From an uncultured Pelagibacteraceae bacterium (lineage in GTDB: Bacteria; Pseudomonadota; Alphaproteobacteria; Pelagibacterales; Pelagibacteraceae): a stretch of DNA of 42,965 bases. The notes under the pieces are model-generated. The model searched no databases. It saw nothing but the letters and a program-made list of their open reading frames with translations, and was not told the DNA's origin. Positions 6,007 to 13,574 of the stretch are shown here, piece by piece. Made by a program: the position numbers and the translations under genes. Position 1 is the stretch's first letter. Each line of letters starts with the position of its first letter. The stretch lies in contig CABXVD010000006.1 in NCBI GenBank assembly GCA_902515625.1, forward strand, positions 1 through 42,965. Reading direction: 5' to 3'.

Positions 6007-7443
6007 ATGGATAAAATAGTAATCTACGATACCGAAACAACCAATAGTACTATCTGGGGAAGTATTATCGAGGTTGGAGCGGTAGTTGTAGATAAAAACC
6101 TTAAAGAAATTGGAAAATTAAATATTCGTGGGCGAATGCCAGAAGGCGAGGTACCTAGTGCAAAAGCACTTTTAGTAAATTCCACAAGTATTGATTTACT
6201 TACCAAAGGCAACTATTCACATTATGATTTTCTAGGAGCTGTCGAAAATTTCTTTTCAAAAGCAACTCCATCTTTGTTCATGGGTTGGAGTAATCTTAAT
6301 TTTGATCGTCGAATGTTTCATTTTAATTTTTTTAAAGGAAATAGATATCCTTATTTAACCCACTCTTCACCCAATCAAGAATCTGATGGTCTACATGTTG
6401 CAAGAGCTGCTCAAACGATAAACTCTAAAACTTTAAAAACCGAATTAACACCTGCAGGAAATGAAAGTTTGGCTTTGGAAGCACTTGCACGACAACAAGG
6501 ATTTGATACCACTCAACAACACACTGCTTATCACGATGCTTTTACAAGTTTAAAAATCCTTAGAATTATAAAAGATCAACATAAAGACAACTGGGACAAA
6601 TTTTTAAGCACATCAACAAAAAGTAGCGTTGAATCACTTTTAAAAAGCGAGGGAATTTATTCTATTTTTGAAAATGTAAAAGGAAGAAATATGATGTATC
6701 TTGTTTGCACACTTCATCCAGAACATTGTTTTCATCCTACCTATGCATCTTGGGGATATGTTTGGGACTTACGAAGAAATCCAGAACCTTTTTTAAATTT
6801 GTCAGTTAATGAGCTTAAAGCGAATTTGAAAAAAATAAGCCCAAAAGCATTAAGGGTATTAAAAACTAATAAGGCTCCAGTAGCTTTAGATAAAAAATTT
6901 GCATTAAAAGAAAAAGCATATTCAGAATTAGATTTAGAAACAATTCTGAAAAGAGCAAAGTTAGTGAGAAGCAGTGAAAATTTTTGCAAAAATATTCAAA
7001 TTATTAATAGGGAAGCTGCAGAAGAGAAAACCCAAACTCAGACGCAAGAAGATTTACTACCAGAGGAAACTTTGTATGAAAAATTTATTCCCAATAAAGA
7101 TACTGCATTATTTAAAACATGGCATAGTTCATCGTGGGAGGATAAATTAAGATTATTAGATAAGTTTCAAGACAAACGATGCAGCTGGTTTGGTCAAAAA
7201 ATCATTTACCAGGAGGCACCTCATATTTTACCCCCCGATTTATACAAAAATATAAAAAGTGAAATAGCTCGTAGAATATTGAGCAAAAACAAGGAAAAGT
7301 GGCAAACCATCGGTATGGCTTACACGGAAATTGATACATTGAGAGATCAAGCATCTAACCGAGATGATCAGGAAGAGTTGAAAAAATTGGATGAAATTAA
7401 TGAATTTATAATGTCTATTGAAAAAAAATATGAAATTGCCTAG
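6007..7443 (+). CDS. sbcB: Exodeoxyribonuclease I
   Basis: ExoI degrades single-stranded DNA 3' to 5' in recombination and mismatch repair. The 478-residue length equals the family norm (about 475). The DEDDh exonuclease domain starts with IYDTETT (residues 5-11) and continues with GWSNLNFDRRMF and TAYHDAFTSLKIL, which hold the remaining acidic residues and the catalytic His. The middle part (HPTYASWGYVWDLRRNPEP, SPKALRVLKTNKAP) and the C-terminal helical region (FKTWHSSSWEDKLRLLDKF, DKRCSWFGQKIIY) match the ExoI-specific domains and rule out a plain DnaQ-like protein. It is the third DNA-metabolism gene in a row. Confidence 0.88.
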   Translation: MDKIVIYDTETTNSTIWGSIIEVGAVVVDKNLKEIGKLNIRGRMPEGEVPSAKALLVNSTSIDLLTKGNYSHYDFLGAVENFFSKATPSLFMGWSNLNFDRRMFHFNFFKGNRYPYLTHSSPNQESDGLHVARAAQTINSKTLKTELTPAGNESLALEALARQQGFDTTQQHTAYHDAFTSLKILRIIKDQHKDNWDKFLSTSTKSSVESLLKSEGIYSIFENVKGRNMMYLVCTLHPEHCFHPTYASWGYVWDLRRNPEPFLNLSVNELKANLKKISPKALRVLKTNKAPVALDKKFALKEKAYSELDLETILKRAKLVRSSENFCKNIQIINREAAEEKTQTQTQEDLLPEETLYEKFIPNKDTALFKTWHSSSWEDKLRLLDKFQDKRCSWFGQKIIYQEAPHILPPDLYKNIKSEIARRILSKNKEKWQTIGMAYTEIDTLRDQASNRDDQEELKKLDEINEFIMSIEKKYEIA

Positions 7444-7477
7444 TTGACTTTAAGGCTCCAATTTATAAAAAGGATTT

Positions 7478-7795
7478 ATGCTTATAGATTTTAAAGATGA
7501 AGATTTTGATAATAAAATTAAAAAAGAAGACGTATCAGTAATTCAATTTTCAGCATCCTGGTGTGGTCCATGTAAAGCTCTTAAACCAGTAATGGATAAA
7601 TTATCAGATGAATACAAAGACAAAGCAAATTTTTATATAACCGATATTGAAGATGCTGGAATTAATACAGGTTCTGCAGCAGGGATCCGTGGAGTACCAA
7701 CAGTAATAATATATAAAAAAGGACAAGAAGTTAGCCGTAAAGTTGGAGGGGTTCCTGAAAGTCACATGAAAGAATTCCTAAACGAAAATATCTAG
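7478..7795 (+). CDS. trxA: Thioredoxin
   Basis: The 105-residue protein is a complete thioredoxin fold with the active site WCGPC at residues 28-32 and the conserved cis-Pro loop GVPTVI. It reduces disulfides in cytoplasmic proteins such as ribonucleotide reductase, taking electrons from thioredoxin reductase. There is no signal peptide, so a cytoplasmic location is expected. An AAAAGGA stretch lies shortly before the ATG at 7478. Its last 4 bases overlap the end of the convergent folC gene. Confidence 0.95.
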   Translation: MLIDFKDEDFDNKIKKEDVSVIQFSASWCGPCKALKPVMDKLSDEYKDKANFYITDIEDAGINTGSAAGIRGVPTVIIYKKGQEVSRKVGGVPESHMKEFLNENI

Positions 7796-9060
7796 TTTAA
7801 ATTTAACACCTCACCAGCAAGATACAAAGATCCGGTAATCAATATTATGTCGTTTTCCTTGACCGGAATTGACTTGATAGCATCAATAATACTTTCTTTA
7901 TATTGAACGTTTTCGAAGCTATTAAGCTTGCTTTTTAACACTTTTCCTTTGATGGTGTTTGGCTGATTGGGGATATCTATAGTGGTCAAGGAGGAAATAT
8001 TTTTAAAATAACTCATATAGTCGTTATGATCTTTGTTACTCATCATACCTAGAATAATATGTTTATTGCAATTTAAACTTTCCAAATATTCATTCAAAAC
8101 TTTTGCTCCTAAAGGGTTATGAGACCCATCAACAAGTAATTTATTATTTTTTACCAATTCTTTAAGATTACCGGAAGCTATTTCTTGAAGTCGTGCGATA
8201 CTTTTAATTTTAGTAATTCCATCTTTAATATGTTTTTCACTAACTTTTAAATGGTTGATTGATCTTAAGGTTGCTATTGCTGTTGAAATATTTTCAAGCT
8301 GAAATTGACCTTTAACGCTTGGAGTTGGAAGTTTAATACCACCATTTTTATCTTCATAAAAAATAAAACCATTTTCGTTTGATGAATAATTATAATCTTC
8401 ATTAAAAAAATATTTTTTTGAAGAATTTTTTAAAATTGAACTTTTAATTTCATTAACAATTTCAGATGAACTTTGCTTGGCAATGATAATATTAGAATTT
8501 ACTAAAGTTGAGGTTTTTTCAAATATTATTTTTTTAGTTGTTTGTTCATTTTCAGGTAACCAATCTAAATGATCCAAACCAATAGAAGTTACAACGCTCG
8601 CTAAATTATCTTTTAGTACATTTGTTGCATCAAATCGGTGAAATAACCCTGTTTCAATTAGGTTTATATTTTCAGGGTATTTTGAGGCATTATAAAAATA
8701 GGCTGCAGTTAATATTTCAAAAAAAGTTATTGGTTCATTGTTATTTGCTTCTTCAATTTCCTCAAAAAGAATTCCAAGATCATCATCATTTAATTCTTCA
8801 TTATTAAATACAAATCTTTCGTTTATTCTTTTGATATGGGGGCTGGTGTAAACATTACACTTAATATTTGCCTCTCTTAAAATTGCGAATATAGCCTGAA
8901 TAGTTGAATATTTGCCATTAGTTCCAACTACCGAAATAGCTTTTAATTTGTCCTGTGGGTTTCCAAGGGTTTTACAGAGTTTTTTTATTCTATCTAAACT
9001 TAGATCTATCTCTTTAGGATGCAACTTTTGTAAGCGATTGACTATCTTCTGCAGTTTCAT
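7792..9060 (-). CDS. folC: Dihydrofolate synthase / folylpolyglutamate synthase
   Basis: FolC, of the Mur ligase superfamily, adds glutamate to dihydropteroate and to folates. This 422-residue protein has the family opening LHPKEIDLSLDRIKKLCKTLGNP, the P-loop VVGTNGKYSTIQAI (canonical GTNGKGST, here with Tyr for the second Gly), YTSPHI, TSIGLDHLDWL and a C-terminal LLVDGSHNPLGAKVL. The ATG at 9060 lies 47 nt inside the end of accD; a TTG at codon 13 is a possible alternative but would trim the usual lead-in to LHPKEIDLSL. It is the last gene of a long minus-strand series. An accD-folC pairing is common in alphaproteobacteria. Confidence 0.93.
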   Translation of the reverse strand: MKLQKIVNRLQKLHPKEIDLSLDRIKKLCKTLGNPQDKLKAISVVGTNGKYSTIQAIFAILREANIKCNVYTSPHIKRINERFVFNNEELNDDDLGILFEEIEEANNNEPITFFEILTAAYFYNASKYPENINLIETGLFHRFDATNVLKDNLASVVTSIGLDHLDWLPENEQTTKKIIFEKTSTLVNSNIIIAKQSSSEIVNEIKSSILKNSSKKYFFNEDYNYSSNENGFIFYEDKNGGIKLPTPSVKGQFQLENISTAIATLRSINHLKVSEKHIKDGITKIKSIARLQEIASGNLKELVKNNKLLVDGSHNPLGAKVLNEYLESLNCNKHIILGMMSNKDHNDYMSYFKNISSLTTIDIPNQPNTIKGKVLKSKLNSFENVQYKESIIDAIKSIPVKENDIILITGSLYLAGEVLNLN

Positions 9061-9943
9061 TTTGTTCAGAAGTTATAACAGAATTTCGTTTTAACAATAT
9101 TGATAATAGAGTACCAATTTTAGAGGCTAGTTCTTTTCGTTCAACTATTAGGTCAACAAATCCAGTTTTTTCAACATACTCACTCTTTTGAAAACCTTCA
9201 GGCAACTCCTCTTTAACAGTACCTTGAATAACTCTAGCCCCTGCAAATGCAATCAATGCACCAGGTTCTGCAATATTGATATCACCAAGCATTGCATAAG
9301 AAGCAGTTATTCCTCCAGCAGTAGGGTCAGTGATACAAACCAAGTAAGGTAAACCATTTTTTTTTAATTCATTAATTGCTAGAGTAGTTCTCGTCATCTG
9401 AGATAATGAAATTAAACTTTCCATCATTCTCATTCCGCCACCAGCACTAATACATAAAAAAGGAGTTTTATTTTCTATCGCATGTTGAATTCCATATAAA
9501 AAAGCTTCACCTTCAGCAGCAGCCATTGAGGCACCTAAAAAATCAAAATCAGATGCAACTGCAGTAATTTTAACATTATCAATAGTGCCAGATGCAACCA
9601 TCATTCCACACTCTAAACCAGTTTTTTTTCGTGCACTTTTTAACCTGTCTTTGTATGACTTAGAATCAGTCCAATTTAATGGATCATCTTTCGGAATAGG
9701 AGTTTTAAATATTTCATAATTGTTTTTACCAAATAAAATATCAAATCTCTGTTTAGGCTTAATTCGGTGATGCTTGTTACATTCAGGACAAACCCATAGG
9801 TTATTTTCTAAATCCTTTTTAAGTATTGGGCCTACACAGCAGGAGGTCCAATCACTATTTGCAATATCTTCTTTCGAAGCTCTTTCTTTAATAGCTGTTT
9901 TGATTTTTTCACCAGCTTTTATTATCTTCGTAATCCAGTTCAT
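9014..9943 (-). CDS. accD: Acetyl-CoA carboxylase carboxyltransferase, beta subunit
   Basis: AccD with AccA transfers carboxyl from biotin to acetyl-CoA, giving malonyl-CoA for fatty-acid synthesis. The 309-residue protein has the crotonase-like core (VASDFDFLGASMAAAEGE, ISAGGGMRMMESLISLSQM, DPTAGGITASYAMLGDINIAEPGALIAFAGARVI). The N-terminal zinc ribbon is odd: the second pair is a normal CxxC (Cys52, Cys55), but the first pair is two adjacent cysteines (35, 36) instead of CxxC. The ATG overlaps the trpA stop (ATGA). Its partner accA is about 21 kb away on the other strand. Confidence 0.96.
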   Translation of the reverse strand: MNWITKIIKAGEKIKTAIKERASKEDIANSDWTSCCVGPILKKDLENNLWVCPECNKHHRIKPKQRFDILFGKNNYEIFKTPIPKDDPLNWTDSKSYKDRLKSARKKTGLECGMMVASGTIDNVKITAVASDFDFLGASMAAAEGEAFLYGIQHAIENKTPFLCISAGGGMRMMESLISLSQMTRTTLAINELKKNGLPYLVCITDPTAGGITASYAMLGDINIAEPGALIAFAGARVIQGTVKEELPEGFQKSEYVEKTGFVDLIVERKELASKIGTLLSILLKRNSVITSEQNETAEDSQSLTKVAS

Positions 9944-10740
9944 TTAATTCTATTTTTTAATCTTTTAACTATATTAGTAACATTTGTGACAGCATTTTGT
10001 CTGTTTTTAATCGATTTAGATATTTCCTTGCAAATTGCGCTTCCTACAACCAAACCATCAGCTTTTTTGAGAGATTTAATTGTTTTTTCTGTGATTCCGA
10101 ATCCAATTACAACATTTTTTGATTTGTTTTGATTTTTAATTTTGAAATAATTTTCTAAAATTTTTTTAGGGGAAACTTTTAATTTTCCTCCTGTAGTTGA
10201 CAGCATACTTATATAGTAAATCATATCATGAGAGTCTTTGATAATCTTTTTTAATCTTATTTTTGATGTAGTTGGAGAAACTAATTGTATAAAGTTGATA
10301 CCTTTTCTTTTACACTTTTCAGAAAAACTTTTATTTTCTGGGTAGGGAAGGTCAACAACAATCAAACCATCTATTTTTGAACTTTTACATTTTATAAGAA
10401 ATTTATTTTCACCATATTGATAGATCATATTGTAATAGCCCATTAAAATAATAGGGGTTGTTTTTTTTGATAACTTAAATTCTTTAGCAATTTCAAAAAC
10501 ATCATTTATTTTAATCCCATTTTTAATTGCGCGGTAAGCACTAGTTTGTATTTGACCACCATCTGCAATGGGAGTGTTATGGGGGAAACCTAACTCACAT
10601 ATGTCAGCATGAGCTGATATTGATTTAAGAATATCTAAAGATTTTTTCTTAGTATTATCGCCAGCAACCGTATAAGTTAACAATGCTGGTCTGTTAGCAT
10701 TTCTTGCTTTTTTAAAAGCTTCGTTAATTAATGAGACCAT
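9940..10740 (-). CDS. trpA: Tryptophan synthase, alpha subunit
   Basis: TrpA cleaves indole-3-glycerol phosphate to indole, which is channelled to TrpB. The 266-residue protein is a TIM barrel with TYTVAGDNTKKKSLDIL, the catalytic Glu in DICELGFPHNTPIADGGQIQ, DGLIVVDLPYPE with the second acidic residue, STTGGK and a phosphate-binding VIGFGI followed by GLVVGSAI. The frame is open 19 codons further upstream, but the conserved N-terminus begins at the ATG ending at 10740, which overlaps the trpB stop by one base, the classic trpB-trpA coupling. The 3' end overlaps accD by 4 nt. Confidence 0.96.
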   Translation of the reverse strand: MVSLINEAFKKARNANRPALLTYTVAGDNTKKKSLDILKSISAHADICELGFPHNTPIADGGQIQTSAYRAIKNGIKINDVFEIAKEFKLSKKTTPIILMGYYNMIYQYGENKFLIKCKSSKIDGLIVVDLPYPENKSFSEKCKRKGINFIQLVSPTTSKIRLKKIIKDSHDMIYYISMLSTTGGKLKVSPKKILENYFKIKNQNKSKNVVIGFGITEKTIKSLKKADGLVVGSAICKEISKSIKNRQNAVTNVTNIVKRLKNRIK

Positions 10741-11969
10741 TAATTTTTTCCCAATCTCTCTTTTAAAATATCTCTGTCTTTTTTTGCATCTCCGCAAGAA
10801 TTTACAATTATAATTGTATCCTTGCTTAGTTTTGGTGCAATTTTAATTGCTTCTGCAAATGCATGACTAGGTTCCAAGCTTGGATTTAGGTTTTCAAATT
10901 TAGTTACCATAACGTAAGCACTTAAAGCGTCCTCATCAGTTGCATAAGTGTATCTTGCTCTTTTAGTATCTTTTAAATAACAATGGATAGGACTTACACC
11001 AGGATAATCTAATCCTGCACTTATTGACTCGGTTTCATTGATTTGACCTTCATTATCTTGGCAAACATAAGAAGCAGCACCATGTAAAACTCCAATCTTA
11101 GCATTTCTACTCAAGGGAGCTGCATGAAGTTTTGACTTTTTAGGTCCACCTGCCTCAACTCCAATAAGCTCAATTTGTTTTTTATTAAAATCTATAAATT
11201 CACTCCAGAAGCCATAAGCTGAACTTCCGCCACCTACACAATTAATTAATTTAATTTTTTTTGGAATTATTTTAAATTCAGATTTTAATTGTACCTTTAA
11301 TTCTCTGGATATTTGAGCAGTACTCCAGCCACATATTTTAACAAATATATTTGGACCTACAGTACTACCAACGCACATATGAGTATTATCACAGTTTGAT
11401 ACCCAATATCTCATGCATTCACTAACAGCATCTACTAAGGTCTGACTACCAGAATATACAGGAACAATCTCAGCTCCATTTTTTTTCATTGCATCACAAT
11501 TTGGTTTTTGTCTTTTAATATCTTTAGCACCCATAAAAATTTTACATTTTAAGCCAAACTTTTTCGCCGCCATACTTAGCATTTTTCCAGCATACCCCGC
11601 ACCTGTATCACCAACGATATATTTTTTACCCATTGCTTTGCAAAGAAGTGCATGCACAGTCGCATTATATATTTTATGTGCACCGCCGTTAGCTTCAGAT
11701 ACAACTTTTGCCCATATTTGAGCACCACCTAGATGACTAGATAAATTTTCTAATTTTACAAAAGAGGTTGGAGAGCCAATATAATTTTTAAAATAATAGT
11801 CTCTCTTTTTAATAAATTTTTTATCTTTTCTTAATTTTTTAAATTCTTCAGTTAAATCCTCTACAGGTTTTTTTAGAGTTTCAGGAATAAAGCTACCTCC
11901 AAATTTACCTCCCCAAAAACCGAATTGGTCATGTTGATCAATTAATGGAACACCTTTTTTAAGTTTCAT
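10740..11969 (-). CDS. trpB: Tryptophan synthase, beta subunit
   Basis: TrpB is the PLP enzyme that condenses indole with serine to give tryptophan. At 409 residues it has family length. The PLP lysine lies in NGGAHKIYNATVHALL (canonical AHKxN; here Ile precedes Tyr-Asn), and the phosphate loop in NCVGGGSSAYGFW. AGYAGK, SVGLDYPGVSP-like SAGLDYPGVSPIHCYLKD and the PSHAFAEAI block also match. The N-terminal FGFWGGKFGGSFIPETL is typical. It overlaps trpF by 11 nt and trpA by 1 nt, so trpF-trpB-trpA form a coupled unit; trpC, trpD and trpE are not in this window. Confidence 0.97.
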   Translation of the reverse strand: MKLKKGVPLIDQHDQFGFWGGKFGGSFIPETLKKPVEDLTEEFKKLRKDKKFIKKRDYYFKNYIGSPTSFVKLENLSSHLGGAQIWAKVVSEANGGAHKIYNATVHALLCKAMGKKYIVGDTGAGYAGKMLSMAAKKFGLKCKIFMGAKDIKRQKPNCDAMKKNGAEIVPVYSGSQTLVDAVSECMRYWVSNCDNTHMCVGSTVGPNIFVKICGWSTAQISRELKVQLKSEFKIIPKKIKLINCVGGGSSAYGFWSEFIDFNKKQIELIGVEAGGPKKSKLHAAPLSRNAKIGVLHGAASYVCQDNEGQINETESISAGLDYPGVSPIHCYLKDTKRARYTYATDEDALSAYVMVTKFENLNPSLEPSHAFAEAIKIAPKLSKDTIIIVNSCGDAKKDRDILKERLGKN

Positions 11970-12588
11970 TTTTAATTTGTTTTACTTTTTTTAAAAAAAT
12001 TTCTATTTTGGATAGATCTTTTAATCCAGAAGTTTCTAAGCCTCCAGACAAATCTATAAAATCTGCTATTTTTCCATAATTTTCTAAGTCTTCATTGTAA
12101 TTAATATTACCAGCAATCATCAATTTTTTATTAAGTTTGATGTCTGTAATTAGATTATGATCAAATGATTTACTTTTTTCATAACCTTTACTATCAAATA
12201 AATAAATATCAGTTACCTCATTAAAATCTTTATATTTTTCTAAGTCTGTTTTATCTTTAATGGTAAATGCAGTGATGATTTTCTTATCGTAGGTATTTTT
12301 AATAGAGCCTATTTGTTCTGGAGTGCAATCATATAACTGGTAATAGTCAAAAGGGAGATTTTTAATTTTTTCTAATATTTCCTTACTAGGTTTGACTAAA
12401 ACAGCAACAAACTGAATATTATTTTTATTTATAGTTAACAATTTTTTTAATTGTTCAAAATCTACATATCTAGGACTTTTTTGATAGTTACAAATAAAAC
12501 CAATAAATTTAGGTGGATACGGATGATTAACAATAAAACTCAATGTGTCTAGATCAGAAACTCCACAAATTTTACAGCCGTCGATCAT
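11959..12588 (-). CDS. trpF: Phosphoribosylanthranilate isomerase
   Basis: TrpF catalyses the Amadori rearrangement of phosphoribosylanthranilate. The 209-residue protein begins KICGVSDLDTL, containing the catalytic Cys of the KICG motif, and continues with FIGFICNYQKSPRYVD (usually F.F.P.SPR), a YQLYD block for the usual LHG region, DLSGGLETSGLKD near the end, and the phosphate-binding AGNIN. The sequence is divergent in the middle but all key blocks are in order. It overlaps pyrF by 4 nt (ATGA) and trpB by 11 nt. Confidence 0.92.
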   Translation of the reverse strand: MIDGCKICGVSDLDTLSFIVNHPYPPKFIGFICNYQKSPRYVDFEQLKKLLTINKNNIQFVAVLVKPSKEILEKIKNLPFDYYQLYDCTPEQIGSIKNTYDKKIITAFTIKDKTDLEKYKDFNEVTDIYLFDSKGYEKSKSFDHNLITDIKLNKKLMIAGNINYNEDLENYGKIADFIDLSGGLETSGLKDLSKIEIFLKKVKQIKNET

Positions 12589-13277
12589 TGGCTTAAATGA
12601 TCTATCAATTTTTTTACATTAAGTTTAATATTACCTTTGGTGAGCGATCTACCCATTACAACTCCTGAGACTTTATTCTTAAAAGCATCTTTAGGAGACA
12701 TCACTCTTGCTTGATCGTTTGAATTATCTCCTGGTAGTCTTATGCCAGGTGTTATTATCAATAAATTTTTAAATTTTTTTCTAATCATTTTGGACTCTTG
12801 TGGTGAACATACAATTCCATCACAACCTGATTTTTTAATAAGTTCAGCTTGTTTTAAAACTAATTGTTGAACATTTTTTGTATGACCTATTTCTTTCAAA
12901 GATCTATTATTCAAGCTTGTTAAAATTGTTACACCTAAAACTTTTAAGTTTTTGTTTATTTTTTTAGAGTGTTTTTTTACAGCTTTAAGCATATCAAGAC
13001 CACCATTTGCATGAACTGTAATGTACTTACATTTTTTTAAATCTTTCAAACTATCAACAGCTGAAAGGGCAGTTTGTGGAATATCATTTATTTTTAAATC
13101 TAACCAAAAATCTCTTTTAAACTTCTCAAGGAACTTTCTTCCATTTTTTGAGTAAAAAAGTTGTAATCCAAATTTTGGTACTATCTTAAATTTATTATTT
13201 TTTGTTTGAAAAATTATATCTTGAATTTTTTTTATCTTTGATGCATCGCAAGCAACAAATATAATTTTATTCTTCAT
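12585..13277 (-). CDS. pyrF: Orotidine 5'-phosphate decarboxylase
   Basis: PyrF makes UMP from OMP, the last step of de novo pyrimidine synthesis. The 230-residue protein has FVACDAS near the N-terminus, PKFGLQLFYSKNG, the catalytic tetrad region WLDLKINDIPQTA (D-x-K-x-x-D, canonical DLKFHDIPNT), GVTILTSL, GVVCSPQE, TPGIRLP and a terminal GVVMGRSLTKG with the phosphate-binding Arg. It overlaps ihfB by 11 nt and trpF by 4 nt. The placement between ihfB and trpF joins pyrimidine and tryptophan genes in one transcript, likely because of packing rather than shared control. Confidence 0.95.
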   Translation of the reverse strand: MKNKIIFVACDASKIKKIQDIIFQTKNNKFKIVPKFGLQLFYSKNGRKFLEKFKRDFWLDLKINDIPQTALSAVDSLKDLKKCKYITVHANGGLDMLKAVKKHSKKINKNLKVLGVTILTSLNNRSLKEIGHTKNVQQLVLKQAELIKKSGCDGIVCSPQESKMIRKKFKNLLIITPGIRLPGDNSNDQARVMSPKDAFKNKVSGVVMGRSLTKGNIKLNVKKLIDHLSQ

Positions 13278-13557
13278 TATTTAATTTTTTAAACAAGTCT
13301 TTAGACATTTTAAAGTGAATAGTTTTTTTTTCAGGAGTATTGACTTTTTCTCCTGTTTTAGGATTTCTTGATATTCTGGCTTTTTGAATATTTGTAGAAA
13401 ATACTCCAAAACCTCTAAACTCTACCCGGTCTCCTCTTTTTAGAGATTTCTTTATTTCCATTAAGATTATATTTGTAAATTTTTCTAAGTCTTTTTTTAA
13501 AAAATTTGGATAATTGTCCGAGAGTTGTTTTAAAAGCTTTGATTTTACAATAGCCAA
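13267..13557 (-). CDS. ihfB: Integration host factor beta subunit (HU/IHF family)
   Basis: This 96-residue DNA-bending protein has the HU/IHF fold: an N-terminal helical part (SKLLKQLSDNYPNFLKKDLEKFTNIILMEIKKSL), then GDRVEFRGFGVFSTNIQKARISRNPKTGEKV, which carries the conserved FRGFG and the beta-arm RNPKTGE whose Pro intercalates into DNA. The location just after rpsA is the standard place of ihfB, which supports beta rather than alpha. The start is a TTG at 13557; no ATG is available. It follows rpsA by 17 nt, the largest gap in this series, and overlaps pyrF by 11 nt. Confidence 0.93.
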   Translation of the reverse strand: MAIVKSKLLKQLSDNYPNFLKKDLEKFTNIILMEIKKSLKRGDRVEFRGFGVFSTNIQKARISRNPKTGEKVNTPEKKTIHFKMSKDLFKKLNNEE

Positions 13558-13574
13558 TTTGGATCTTCTTAATT

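Noticed and set aside
4177-7443. The rmuC-nuclease-exonuclease I group as an anti-phage defence island.
   Set aside because: There is no methyltransferase, sensor, toxin, helicase or mobile element nearby, and the flanks are core genes. Housekeeping repair is the simpler reading.
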